Shown: in pieces, positions 8,159 to 15,313 of the stretch
Numbering within the stretch: position 1 is the first letter of the stretch
Layout of the letters: every line of letters begins with the position of its first letter
NCBI GenBank assembly: GCA_000403035.1
Contig: AQSL01000105.1
Location: 1-15,911 of the forward strand
Direction: 5' to 3'
DNA: 15,911 nucleotides
DNA from: Candidatus Latescibacter anaerobius SCGC AAA252-E07
Lineage (GTDB): Bacteria > Latescibacterota > Latescibacteria > Latescibacterales > Latescibacteraceae
Notes under the pieces: generated by a model
The model's input: only the letters and a program-made list of their open reading frames with translations
The model's database searches: none
Told to the model about the DNA's origin: nothing
Program-made: the position numbers and the translations under genes

Positions 8159-8175
8159 CAAGAATTTTATTCTTG
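8159..8175 (+). terminator. Small dyad after ruvB overlapping the tRNA-Met promoter
   Basis: CAAGAAT (8159-8165) and ATTCTTG (8169-8175) form a 7-base stem with a TTT loop, about 50 bases after the ruvB stop. No T tract follows, and the right arm covers part of the -35 box of the tRNA promoter. It could be a weak terminator, a protein site or chance. Confidence 0.25.
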
Positions 8176-8201
8176 CCGGATTATGGGAAATACGTTATAT
8201 T
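8173..8201 (+). promoter_or_regulatory. Probable promoter of tRNA-Met
   Basis: TTGCCG (8173-8178), a 17-base spacer and TATATT (8196-8201) precede the tRNA. Initiation near 8208 would give a leader of about 28 bases. Confidence 0.6.
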
Positions 8202-8235
8202 ATTTCGCCTGCAACACACATAAAAACTCAGACTT

Positions 8236-8312
8236 GGCGGCGTAGCTCAGTTGGTTAGAGCAGCGGAATCATAATCCGCGTGTCCGGGGTTCGAATCCCT
8301 GCGCCGCTACCA
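8236..8312 (+). tRNA. tRNA with CAU anticodon, most likely elongator tRNA-Met
   Basis: The 77-base gene folds as a class I tRNA. Acceptor GGCGGCG (8236-8242) pairs with CGCCGCT (8302-8308) with a terminal G:U; A8309 is the discriminator and CCA is encoded (8310-8312). The anticodon stem GCGGA/TCCGC closes the loop ATCATAA, giving CAT at 8270-8272. The overall sequence (GTAGCTCAGTTGGTTAGAGC, then CGCTACCA at the 3' end) resembles elongator Met. It lacks the mispaired acceptor end and the GGG/CCC anticodon stem of initiators. A CAU tRNA modified to read AUA (Ile2) cannot be fully excluded. Confidence 0.93.
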
Positions 8313-8377
8313 AAATAATTACAAAGGTTTAAGTAACTTAAAAGTGTGGTGATAAACTCATACTTTCGGGATAATGA

Positions 8378-8497
8378 GCTGTCAAGGGCCGGCCTGTAAA
8401 AGAGAATAAATATGAAAAATAAGTACGAATTACGTGCAATAAAACAATGATAAACAATACGTTTTGTGAATGGCCGGCTTGTCTTGTTCTTGACAGC
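8378..8497. repeat. Long imperfect inverted repeat between tRNA-Met and the membrane-protein gene
   Basis: The left arm GCTGTCAAG (8378-8386) plus the GCCGGCC at 8388-8394 is matched in inverted order by GGCCGGC (8472-8478) and CTTGACAGC (8489-8497). Ten unpaired bases (8479-8488) interrupt the right arm. The 77-base interior is AT-rich and has no reading frame of note. The GC-rich arms stand out from their surroundings. It could be a structured transcript, a small non-autonomous element or a remnant. Confidence 0.6.
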
Positions 8498-8520
8498 ACC
8501 ACAGCCATATATTTCATATA

Positions 8521-8550
8521 GGGGTGTGTGAAAAGACTTTTTCACCGCCC
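8521..8550. terminator. Hairpin between convergent transcripts, terminator-like
   Basis: GTGAAAA (8528-8534) and TTTTCAC (8539-8545) pair around GACT, and GGGG (8521-8524) can pair with CCC (8548-8550). It lies 14 bases past the stop of the minus-strand membrane-protein gene. There is no strong U tract on either strand, so its terminator role is inferred from position. Confidence 0.45.
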
Positions 8551-8564
8551 TCTTAAGTGTTTTT

Positions 8565-9086
8565 CTAAAGTTGGTATTGGTTATTATACTTTCGTTTCTG
8601 TAAGAAGCATATGTAACTAATAAAAATACAGAGCACCGCAAAAAATCCAATAGAGATAACGGTCAGAAGTTCCTGTACCTGTAACTGTATATCTCCTGTA
8701 AAGCCGAAACCAATCTCAACTATTAATCCGATGAGTAGTATGGTTCCGACTAAAAATAACGACATACTGATATATCCGTAAAACCTTATGTCACTGGCTA
8801 TCCTAAAGGAATCCATATTCTGATGTGATGTATGCCTCTTGATAAGAAAAAGCGGTACAATAATTGGTAAGAAGAAAAGAAAAGGAATAACTGTTTGAGA
8901 AAGCGGTTCTTGATAATCTTGCGGTGGAGGAGACCCGGAAGGGTATCCATGCTTTATCCATTCGCCCCGGTCATTTTTTATCCAAGTATCCTCGGGTCCG
9001 GAAAAGAGACGGGCCATAGTAAGATTAATTACAAGCAGTACTACTATAGCAAAGGGTAAACGAACTCGTATCCACAAATGATGCAT
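8565..9086 (-). CDS. Small membrane protein with four predicted helices, function unknown
   Basis: A 173-residue protein I do not recognise. Predicted membrane helices lie at about 10-27, 65-82, 102-124 and 138-162. Basic residues at the N-terminus, in the 83-101 loop (KRHTSH) and at the C-terminus (QKRKYNN) put these on the cytoplasmic side. That leaves residues 28-64 outside; this loop is the distinctive part: PEDTWIKNDRGEWIKHG followed by a Pro-rich stretch. I recall similar short EDTWI...GEW.KHG.P segments in unrelated hypothetical membrane proteins, but cannot verify this. ATG 9086 is chosen over an upstream TTG at 9128 because GGGGAG lies seven bases before it and the promoter's -10 box overlaps the TTG. 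It appears to be a single-gene unit. Confidence 0.7.
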   Translation of the reverse strand: MHHLWIRVRLPFAIVVLLVINLTMARLFSGPEDTWIKNDRGEWIKHGYPSGSPPPQDYQEPLSQTVIPFLFFLPIIVPLFLIKRHTSHQNMDSFRIASDIRFYGYISMSLFLVGTILLIGLIVEIGFGFTGDIQLQVQELLTVISIGFFAVLCIFISYICFLQKRKYNNQYQL

Positions 9087-9126
9087 TATAGCACTCCCCA
9101 AATAAACTTCTGCACATCCTGCTTTC

Positions 9127-9154
9127 AATTTACCACAACAATCGGCAGTGTCAA
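9127..9154 (-). promoter_or_regulatory. Strong promoter of the four-helix membrane-protein gene
   Basis: On the minus strand a consensus TTGACA (9154-9149), a 16-base spacer and TAAATT (9132-9127) preceded by TGG (extended -10) are visible. Initiation near 9120 gives a leader of about 34 bases before ATG 9086 and rules out the TTG at 9128 as a start. Confidence 0.7.
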
Positions 9155-9180
9155 GATAAAGTTATTTCAGGGTTGTTGGT

Positions 9181-9192
9181 AAGGAGGTGATC
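9181..9192 (+). other. Full-length Shine-Dalgarno match without a suitably spaced start
   Basis: AAGGAGGTGATC is the exact complement of the usual 3' tail of 16S rRNA. The nearest ATG (9204) is 16 bases after the AGGAGG core and opens only 14 codons; a GTG within the motif opens 29. No gene is proposed for it. Confidence 0.5.
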
Positions 9193-9234
9193 GACGGCCT
9201 GTCATGTCTCGTCCCTTTCAATCAAACGAAAAGT

Positions 9235-9269
9235 GTAATCATCTCTAGGGATTACCGGTTATGTAATCC
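9235..9269. promoter_or_regulatory. Alternative hairpins and extended -10 upstream of a short reading frame
   Basis: GTAATC (9235-9240), GATTAC (9250-9255) and GTAATC (9263-9268) allow two mutually exclusive stems. The second extends to seven pairs (GGATTAC/GTAATCC, 9249-9269). TGG-TAAAAT (9271-9279) just downstream could be an extended -10 element for plus-strand transcription. The role is inferred only. Confidence 0.35.
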
Positions 9270-9304
9270 ATGGTAAAATAACTCTTTCATGGGAGGTTTG
9301 TATC

Positions 9305-9406
9305 ATGAAAAAGGTTTTGGTTTTTGCGCTCTTCAACTTTTTTCAGCATATACGGCTTGATAAAACTATTATGGGTTTCAACTTTTCCCCAACAGATCGG
9401 TTTTAA
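9305..9406 (+). CDS. Possible small peptide or gene remnant (33 residues)
   Basis: ATG 9305 has an excellent Shine-Dalgarno, GGGAGG, eight bases upstream, and a candidate extended -10 at 9271-9279. The peptide begins MKKVLVFALFNFF, like the start of a signal peptide. It then loses that character (HIRLDKTIMGFNF) and stops at TAA 9404-9406. Its last 29 bases overlap the 3' end of the converging RND pump gene. The good start signals and the abrupt end suggest the surviving 5' end of a lost exported-protein gene, or a genuine short peptide. Coding status is unproven. Confidence 0.3.
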   Translation: MKKVLVFALFNFFQHIRLDKTIMGFNFSPTDRF

Positions 9407-12400
9407 ATTCAGTATCTTTTTGTTCGAAAGCACCATAAAGAGAAGGCAAGACAAAAAGTGTTAATAATGTAGATGTAATAAGGCCCCCAACAACAACAGC
9501 AGCAAGAGGCCTTTGCACCTCAGCACCGATTCCCCGTGAGAGTAACAGTGGTAACAGACCTAATGTCGTTGTCATTGCTGTCATCAATACAGGCCTGAGA
9601 CGAAGAAGAGCGCCTTCGATAAGGGCATTTTGAAGGCTTTTCCCTTCCCTGCGAAGTTGGTTAAAGTATGATACCATGACAATCCCGTTCTCAACCGATA
9701 CCCCGAAGAGAGCGATAAATCCCACAGATGCCGGTACCGATAGATATTGTCCGCTCATCCACAGCGCTACGATACCGCCAATCAACGCCAGAGGAATATT
9801 GATAATGATGAGAGCCGCATTCCGAACTGATCCGAAAGATGAGAAAAGTATGACAAATATAAGCAACACAGTAAGGGGAACAATGATGACTAATCTCTGC
9901 ATGGCTCTCTGCTGGTTTTCAAACTGGCCGCCAAATTCTATATAATACCCGGGTGGAAAATCCACTTTTTCATCTATGATTCGGCGTATATCACGAACCA
10001 CACTCCCCATGTCTCTGCCCCGCACGTTGCACTGGACGATCCATCTCCTTTGATTTTCTTCCCGATTAATCTGAATCGGTCCGATAACGGTATGTATATC
10101 CGCCACATCTGATAGAGGTATTAAATTTCCTGAAGAGGTATGAACATAGAGCTGGGAAATAGCCTCCACCGTATCCCGGTACTGCTCTTTCATCCGCACA
10201 TGGATGTCGAAACGACGAACGCCCAAGTACACCTGGCCGACAACCTCTCCGCCAACAGCAATTTCAACAATTTCCTGTACTTCATCCACGTTAACTCCAT
10301 ATCGGGCGCATCTCTCCCGGTCGACTATTACCTGGACCTGAGGTTGTCCGAAAGATTGCTCTACCGACAGGTCTGCCACACCAGGAACATCAAAGATGGC
10401 TTCACGAATTTCCTCTGCCTTTTGTTTTAAAATCTCCATATCCTCTCCGAATACTTTAACCGCAAGTTCTGATTTTACACCGGCTAAAAGTTCCTCGAAG
10501 ACATTCTGGATTGGCTGGGCGAAGCTAAGCTGGACACCTGGATAGACTGAAAGTTCCTCTTCCATTCTCTCTATAAGGGAATCCTTGTTCTTTGCGGTTT
10601 TCCACTCGGAAATCGGCGTTAACTCCAGGTTAATTTCGGCATAATTCACGGGATGAGGGTGAGCGCCGGATTCAGGTCGCCCAATACGTGAGATCACTTC
10701 TTTAACCTCGGGGAAAGTTACTAACTTCCTTTCCAAAGCCATCACTGTGTCAGTAGCCTGAATCAGAGAAGTCGAAGGCGCCATCGTAATCCTGATAAGA
10801 ATGGACCCCTCCTCTAAGGTAGGCATGAACTCAGTACCCATAAAGGGGACCAATGCCAGACTGCATAATAGCATTACAATACAAATAAAAATTACAATCC
10901 ATCGATGACGAATGCTCCATTTCAGAGCAGGTCTGTAAAGCCCTTTTAAAAATCGTAGTATCATTGCCTCTCTTTTTATGCCGGTCTTTCTTCTGAGAAG
11001 AAATGTGGTGAGGACTGGTGCAATGACTATTGCCATAATCAGAGAGCCAATAAGTGCAAAAGCGATGGTGAATGCCATTGGTCGAAACATTTTTCCCTCT
11101 ACTCCCTGAAGGGTAAAAAGCGGTAAAAAAACAATAACAATTATAGAAATAGCAAAAAGAATCGGGCGACCTACTTCAAGGGTTGCTTCTTTCGCTGTTT
11201 CCACAACTGATTTTGATTCCTCACCACTCGACAGATGCCGATAAATATTTTCTACGACAACTATAGATGCATCAACCAGCATTCCAATTCCAATAGCCAA
11301 CCCTCCCAGAGACATAAGATTCGCTGATAGACCAAACTGTCGCATAAGAATAAAAGCTATAAGCATACAGAGTGGTATGGATAAAGCAACGATGAGTGCG
11401 GATATGATATCACCGAGGAATACTATCAGAACTATCACAACGAGTATACCACCAGCTAAAAGTGCCGACTTAACCGTTCCCGTAGCTTTCTCAACTATTT
11501 CTGCTTGTTCGTAGTATGGAATAAGGCGCACACCTTCAGGTAGAGAATTCTGCACACTCGTTAACTTTTCATAAAGGCGATCGATTACTTTACTCGTGTT
11601 TTCTCCATATAACATCAATACAATCCCGGAGACTACTTCCTCCTGACCATTCCGAGTAACTACGCCCCTTCTAATCTGTGGTCCGATTACTACATCTGCC
11701 ACATCTCTTAGCAGAATCGGGAATCCATTTTTCGTCTTTAGTTTGATTGTCTCCAGATCTTCCAGGGAACTCACCAGACCAAGACCTCTTACCAGATACT
11801 CCTCTGGCCCTTTAACAATAAATTGTCCTCCAACGTTTCTGTTATTGGCATTAATAGCTTCCACAACATCATCAAGAGTCAGGTCATATTTGATTAACTG
11901 ATACTGATCTAATCTAACCTGGTATTGAAGCACATTTCCCCCTATCGAGAGGATATCTGTTACTCCTTTTACCGTACGAAGCTGAAATTTGACAATCCAG
12001 TCATTCACTGTTCTCAGGAAAATATCCGGCGATAAACCATCAGTGGGTGCACCTTCTTCAAGAGTAAGATAATACATAAATATCTGGCCAAGACCGGTCG
12101 TTATCGGGCCAAGGATTGGTCGTTCATCACTCTCGGGAATTTCTTCGGCAGCCTTTGCCAGCCGCTCGCCTACGATTTGGCGGGCAAAGTATATATTCAC
12201 ATCATCTTCGAAATAGACATAAATCACAGCCATTCCAAATGCAGAAGTGGACTTGACCTCTCTCACCCCGGGCAGACCATTCATTGCCGATTCAATAGGA
12301 TAGGTAATTAACCGCTCGATCTCCTCTGGCGCCATCCCATGCGCATCAGCGAAAACCGGAACCATGACCGGCGAGATGTCCGGAAAAGCATCGATTGGAA

Positions 12401-12500
12401 GCTGTCGAAAGGAATATACCCCAAAACCAACAAGAAAAATGATAAGGATAATTACCAGGAGACGCTGATTAAGTGCAAATTGAACTATTCGTTGTATCAT
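9378..12500 (-). CDS. cusA/czcA: Heavy-metal efflux RND pump, CusA/CzcA family
   Basis: A 1040-residue inner-membrane proton antiporter, full length for the HME-RND family. It has an N-terminal helix (13-30), the family-typical LPIDAFPDISP (34-44), and two periplasmic domains with two helix bundles. Helix 4 reads GGLAIGIGMLVDASIVVVEN with D410 and E417, equivalent to CusA D405/E412. E937 in SVENGIV corresponds to CusA E939. The CusA lysine (RPKAMT) is Val971 here (RPVLMT), as in CzcA. Of the CusA methionine cluster, the second and third positions appear to be Y620 and E670, and M573 is shifted by one relative to PST. The CzcA DFG of helix 4 is also absent (G404). A divalent metal is likelier than Cu(I)/Ag(I), but the substrate is open. 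It is the last gene of the operon, 11 bases after the adaptor, with GAGAGG before the ATG. Confidence 0.93.
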   Translation of the reverse strand: MIQRIVQFALNQRLLVIILIIFLVGFGVYSFRQLPIDAFPDISPVMVPVFADAHGMAPEEIERLITYPIESAMNGLPGVREVKSTSAFGMAVIYVYFEDDVNIYFARQIVGERLAKAAEEIPESDERPILGPITTGLGQIFMYYLTLEEGAPTDGLSPDIFLRTVNDWIVKFQLRTVKGVTDILSIGGNVLQYQVRLDQYQLIKYDLTLDDVVEAINANNRNVGGQFIVKGPEEYLVRGLGLVSSLEDLETIKLKTKNGFPILLRDVADVVIGPQIRRGVVTRNGQEEVVSGIVLMLYGENTSKVIDRLYEKLTSVQNSLPEGVRLIPYYEQAEIVEKATGTVKSALLAGGILVVIVLIVFLGDIISALIVALSIPLCMLIAFILMRQFGLSANLMSLGGLAIGIGMLVDASIVVVENIYRHLSSGEESKSVVETAKEATLEVGRPILFAISIIVIVFLPLFTLQGVEGKMFRPMAFTIAFALIGSLIMAIVIAPVLTTFLLRRKTGIKREAMILRFLKGLYRPALKWSIRHRWIVIFICIVMLLCSLALVPFMGTEFMPTLEEGSILIRITMAPSTSLIQATDTVMALERKLVTFPEVKEVISRIGRPESGAHPHPVNYAEINLELTPISEWKTAKNKDSLIERMEEELSVYPGVQLSFAQPIQNVFEELLAGVKSELAVKVFGEDMEILKQKAEEIREAIFDVPGVADLSVEQSFGQPQVQVIVDRERCARYGVNVDEVQEIVEIAVGGEVVGQVYLGVRRFDIHVRMKEQYRDTVEAISQLYVHTSSGNLIPLSDVADIHTVIGPIQINREENQRRWIVQCNVRGRDMGSVVRDIRRIIDEKVDFPPGYYIEFGGQFENQQRAMQRLVIIVPLTVLLIFVILFSSFGSVRNAALIIINIPLALIGGIVALWMSGQYLSVPASVGFIALFGVSVENGIVMVSYFNQLRREGKSLQNALIEGALLRLRPVLMTAMTTTLGLLPLLLSRGIGAEVQRPLAAVVVGGLITSTLLTLFVLPSLYGAFEQKDTEFKTDLLGKS

Positions 12501-12511
12501 TTGAACCTCTC

Positions 12512-13795
12512 TTAGTGTTCATGACCGTGACCGAAACTACCCTTGGCCACTTCTGACTTGATAAAAAATGAACCTTTAAAAACTACCCGCTCACCCTCAG
12601 TCAACCCATCGATAACCTCAATCCATCCTTCGCTTGACCGACCCAACTCGACTTCTCTTATAACAAAGTTGTAGGGCTCGTGCTCAACATAAACAGACAT
12701 GTCTCCATGTTCATCAAGAACGACAGACTCTTCAGGAACGGCCAGAACCTGATCTGCAAGAGCATCAACCTGAACCCGACAGGTTACGAACAGATTCGGG
12801 ATAAGTAATCCCTCTTTATTGGCGATTTCAACATAACAATCAACTGTTCTGGTTTCTTTATCCACTTCTTTTCCTATCCGAACCACTCTGCCTTGAAATG
12901 CTTTGCCGGGAAGAGATTGAGGTATAATATCCACCACCTGATTGAGTCGAATATGAGCCAGATCACTTTCATAAAGTGACATTTGCACCCAAAGGCGTGA
13001 AAGATCTACAATGTGGAAAAGATCATCTTCCGGTTCAATACGTTGACCTAATCGGACTGCCCGGTTTACTACAGTCCCCGCAATTGGACTTCTCAGTGTA
13101 AGAATACCTGTAGTTGAATGGTTGAGCAGTAAAATCTCGATTTCTGATTGAGTAAAGCCGATTGAGTAAAGAGCCCGTTCTGCAGCAGCTAATTCTGCCT
13201 GAGCAGACTGTGCATTTGCCTCTTTTTCAAGAAGTATTTTTTCTGAAACGATGTTTTCTGATCGTAATATTTTTTGTCGGATAAAATCCTTCTGTGATAA
13301 TTGATTTTCGGCCACAGCACGTATGTAGGCAGATTGAGCCTCTCCAATATCAGGTGATTCAAAACTACAGAGAGGACTTCCCTTAGAAACAATGTCACCC
13401 AAACCAACAGGTATTTCAAGCATTCGTCCTCCAACGAGGGAACCTACAAGAGCCTCTCCATCAGGCAGGGGAACGATTGTGCCCGGATAAGTTTTAATCT
13501 TTTCAATATACCGTTTACTTACAGGAGCAACTTCAATATCAACCTCATTTGAGATCCCAGGTTCAAGTATAATTTCACCTGATTGCTCTTCATGTTCGTG
13601 GTCTTCATGATCAAGACCATATTCCTCATCTTCATATTCTTCATCTTTTTGATCATTCACATCAGTATGGGTAGACTCAGGTGTATCAAGATTATGATCA
13701 TGAGAATCAGACCCCGGTTGTTTCTCACAACCCGGAAGATAAGTTCCCGAGATGACAAGAAAAATTATATACATTAAAAGTTTCAACCCTTTCAT
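12512..13795 (-). CDS. Periplasmic adaptor lipoprotein of the metal efflux pump (CusB/CzcB type), His-rich
   Basis: A 427-residue membrane-fusion protein linking the RND pump to the outer-membrane channel. ATG 13795 is chosen over ATG 13834, 13 codons upstream: GGGAGG lies nine bases before it and MKGLKLLMYIIFLVISG starts a clean signal peptide. Cys23 in YLPGC looks like a lipid-attachment site, though Pro at -2 is not ideal. Residues 30-70 are an acidic, His-rich segment (H32, H34, H43, H63, H66, H68, with EEYEDEEYG between), and the C-terminus is HGHEH (423-427). The body has the lipoyl half-motifs (GRMLEIPVGLGDIVSKG and LRSPIAGTVVNRAVRLGQ), a helical hairpin between them, and beta-barrel and membrane-proximal domains. 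The His segments may capture metal in the periplasm; this is inferred. It starts 32 bases after the channel gene. Confidence 0.92.
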   Translation of the reverse strand: MKGLKLLMYIIFLVISGTYLPGCEKQPGSDSHDHNLDTPESTHTDVNDQKDEEYEDEEYGLDHEDHEHEEQSGEIILEPGISNEVDIEVAPVSKRYIEKIKTYPGTIVPLPDGEALVGSLVGGRMLEIPVGLGDIVSKGSPLCSFESPDIGEAQSAYIRAVAENQLSQKDFIRQKILRSENIVSEKILLEKEANAQSAQAELAAAERALYSIGFTQSEIEILLLNHSTTGILTLRSPIAGTVVNRAVRLGQRIEPEDDLFHIVDLSRLWVQMSLYESDLAHIRLNQVVDIIPQSLPGKAFQGRVVRIGKEVDKETRTVDCYVEIANKEGLLIPNLFVTCRVQVDALADQVLAVPEESVVLDEHGDMSVYVEHEPYNFVIREVELGRSSEGWIEVIDGLTEGERVVFKGSFFIKSEVAKGSFGHGHEH

Positions 13796-13827
13796 ACTAG
13801 TATTCCTCCCAAAAACTTTTTTATTCT

Positions 13828-15078
13828 TTACCATAGAGAGATCCCTACAGCCATTTCGAGATCGGATTGAGCTGCAAGATATTCAAATAGAGCTGTGTGA
13901 TATCCGGCCTTAGTTCTGTTCATACTTCTAAAAGCTTCTGTAATCTCCAGATAGCTCATCTCACCTTCCTCGTAGCTTCTGGTAGCAATACGTACAAGCT
14001 CATCAACATCCTTTAACATGTTTTCCCGGTAATTCTGAACTTGCCTTTCTGCGACAATAATTTTAGAATAAGCCTTCTCTATTTCGAGCAAAACTTTGTT
14101 TTTTTTTGATTCCACTTCCCATTTTGCTGCTTCTAATTCATGAGAAGCTTCCCTGATCTTTCCCTGTCCCTTAAGAAAAGCCCAGAAAGGAATTGAAAGC
14201 CCAATTTCTCCACCCCATGCTTTTGGTGAAAGTTCTCTCGGGAACTCCTGATGGAAATAGCTCACCTTAATATTTGGCATTAATCCCAACCAGGATAAAC
14301 TCTTTTCAATCTCCTTTTGACATACTTGCGCAAAGGCCTCTCTGAGAAGAGGGTGGTTATCCACAGCCACCTGTTTAAGTGAGTCCTGATTCAATGATAC
14401 CGGTGAAAACATGAGATTTCCCTCTATTTCGATTAAATCTTCTTTCTTCCTTCCCAAAAGTAACTTTAGTTCGTAAAGGGAAACTTCATACTCTTTTGTT
14501 ATCGCCAGAACCTGATTTTCTACTTCAGCTAAATCCACCTTGACTTTTAAGGTATCATAGGAAGCTGACTCACCGGCTTCAACCCTGATTCGTGCTTTCT
14601 GGTAAAGGTTGCGAGTATTTTGAGCAATATCTTCGTATAATTGTCTGTTTTTTTCTAACAGGAGCACCTTGAAGAAATTTTTCTTAACTCTATCCACCAC
14701 ATCATTGCGCAAAAGTAAATATTCAGATTTAATACTATTTTTCTCAAAATTATACCACTGTCCCCTGTAGTAATAGGTTAATGGAAATTCCAATTCCTGG
14801 GTGAAACCAATTTTTTTCTCGCCATAACCAGATAAGGAATGATGATCCTTCGGAATTCCTTCATATTCGGTAAATAATTCGGGATTTTCAGGTGATATCG
14901 CTCCCCAAAATCCTGCCTTTGCGGCATGTATTTCTTGACCGGCCTTCAAAATCTCCGGATTATGAGCAATTGCCTCTTCTATTGCCTGCTCCATTGTGAT
15001 TTTCTGAGTAACACCTTGCGCAGGAACCGAAACAAGCAAAATTAATAACACTAAACAAATCAATCTTTTTCGCATCAT
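13828..15078 (-). CDS. TolC-family outer-membrane channel of the metal efflux system (CusC/CzcC type)
   Basis: A 416-residue outer-membrane efflux protein. It has a signal peptide (MMRKRLICLVLLILLVSVPAQG) with no lipobox. The mature start is ITMEQAIEEAIAHNPEILKAG, the standard opening of the first TolC repeat. Long heptad-rich helices (for example about residues 115-175 and 315-400) form the periplasmic tunnel; the second repeat contains ATRSYEEGEMSYLEITEA, typical of CzcC-like members. It lets metal pass directly from the pump complex to the outside. GGAG lies eight bases before ATG 15078. A 235-base gap separates it from the upstream small exported protein, and no convincing internal promoter was found there. 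Confidence 0.9.
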   Translation of the reverse strand: MMRKRLICLVLLILLVSVPAQGVTQKITMEQAIEEAIAHNPEILKAGQEIHAAKAGFWGAISPENPELFTEYEGIPKDHHSLSGYGEKKIGFTQELEFPLTYYYRGQWYNFEKNSIKSEYLLLRNDVVDRVKKNFFKVLLLEKNRQLYEDIAQNTRNLYQKARIRVEAGESASYDTLKVKVDLAEVENQVLAITKEYEVSLYELKLLLGRKKEDLIEIEGNLMFSPVSLNQDSLKQVAVDNHPLLREAFAQVCQKEIEKSLSWLGLMPNIKVSYFHQEFPRELSPKAWGGEIGLSIPFWAFLKGQGKIREASHELEAAKWEVESKKNKVLLEIEKAYSKIIVAERQVQNYRENMLKDVDELVRIATRSYEEGEMSYLEITEAFRSMNRTKAGYHTALFEYLAAQSDLEMAVGISLW

Positions 15079-15313
15079 ATATTATCTCCGCAATGTAAAA
15101 AGCCATGGTAAAACAAGACCAGCGACTCATAGTAACGTAAACTTCTTCAAAAAGATTTACATTTTATTGTTTGAAAATCCTGTAAGCACTGGTAAAAGAA
15201 ATTAATATTTTCGTATATTATTTTACAGCACAAGGAAACATGTTCAGGAATAAATGATCTATTGTACTGTATTTTTTGGCGTTAAGACTCAGAAGCAGAA
15301 AGTCAGGAAAGAT
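15079..15313. other. Gap inside the metal-efflux operon
   Basis: This 235-base AT-rich stretch contains no gene. It has several -10-like hexamers but no paired -35, so a secondary promoter is possible but not shown. CTTCAAAAAG (15145-15154) repeats ten bases found, in opposite orientation, beside the operator dyad at 15832-15846. Confidence 0.4.

Noticed and set aside
8255..8650. 131-codon minus-strand frame ending in GAGIRTPDTRIM
   Set aside because: It is the antisense of tRNA-Met; the GAGIRTPD string is a well-known artefact of reading tRNA genes backwards, and it also overlaps the real minus-strand membrane-protein gene in another frame.
9179..9195. Fragment of a 16S rRNA 3' end on the minus strand
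   Set aside because: Only the last dozen bases match; the preceding bases do not resemble the rRNA 3' domain.
13796..13834. Upstream ATG 13834 for the adaptor
   Set aside because: It would put 13 polar residues before the signal peptide; the ATG at 13795 has GGGAGG in place.
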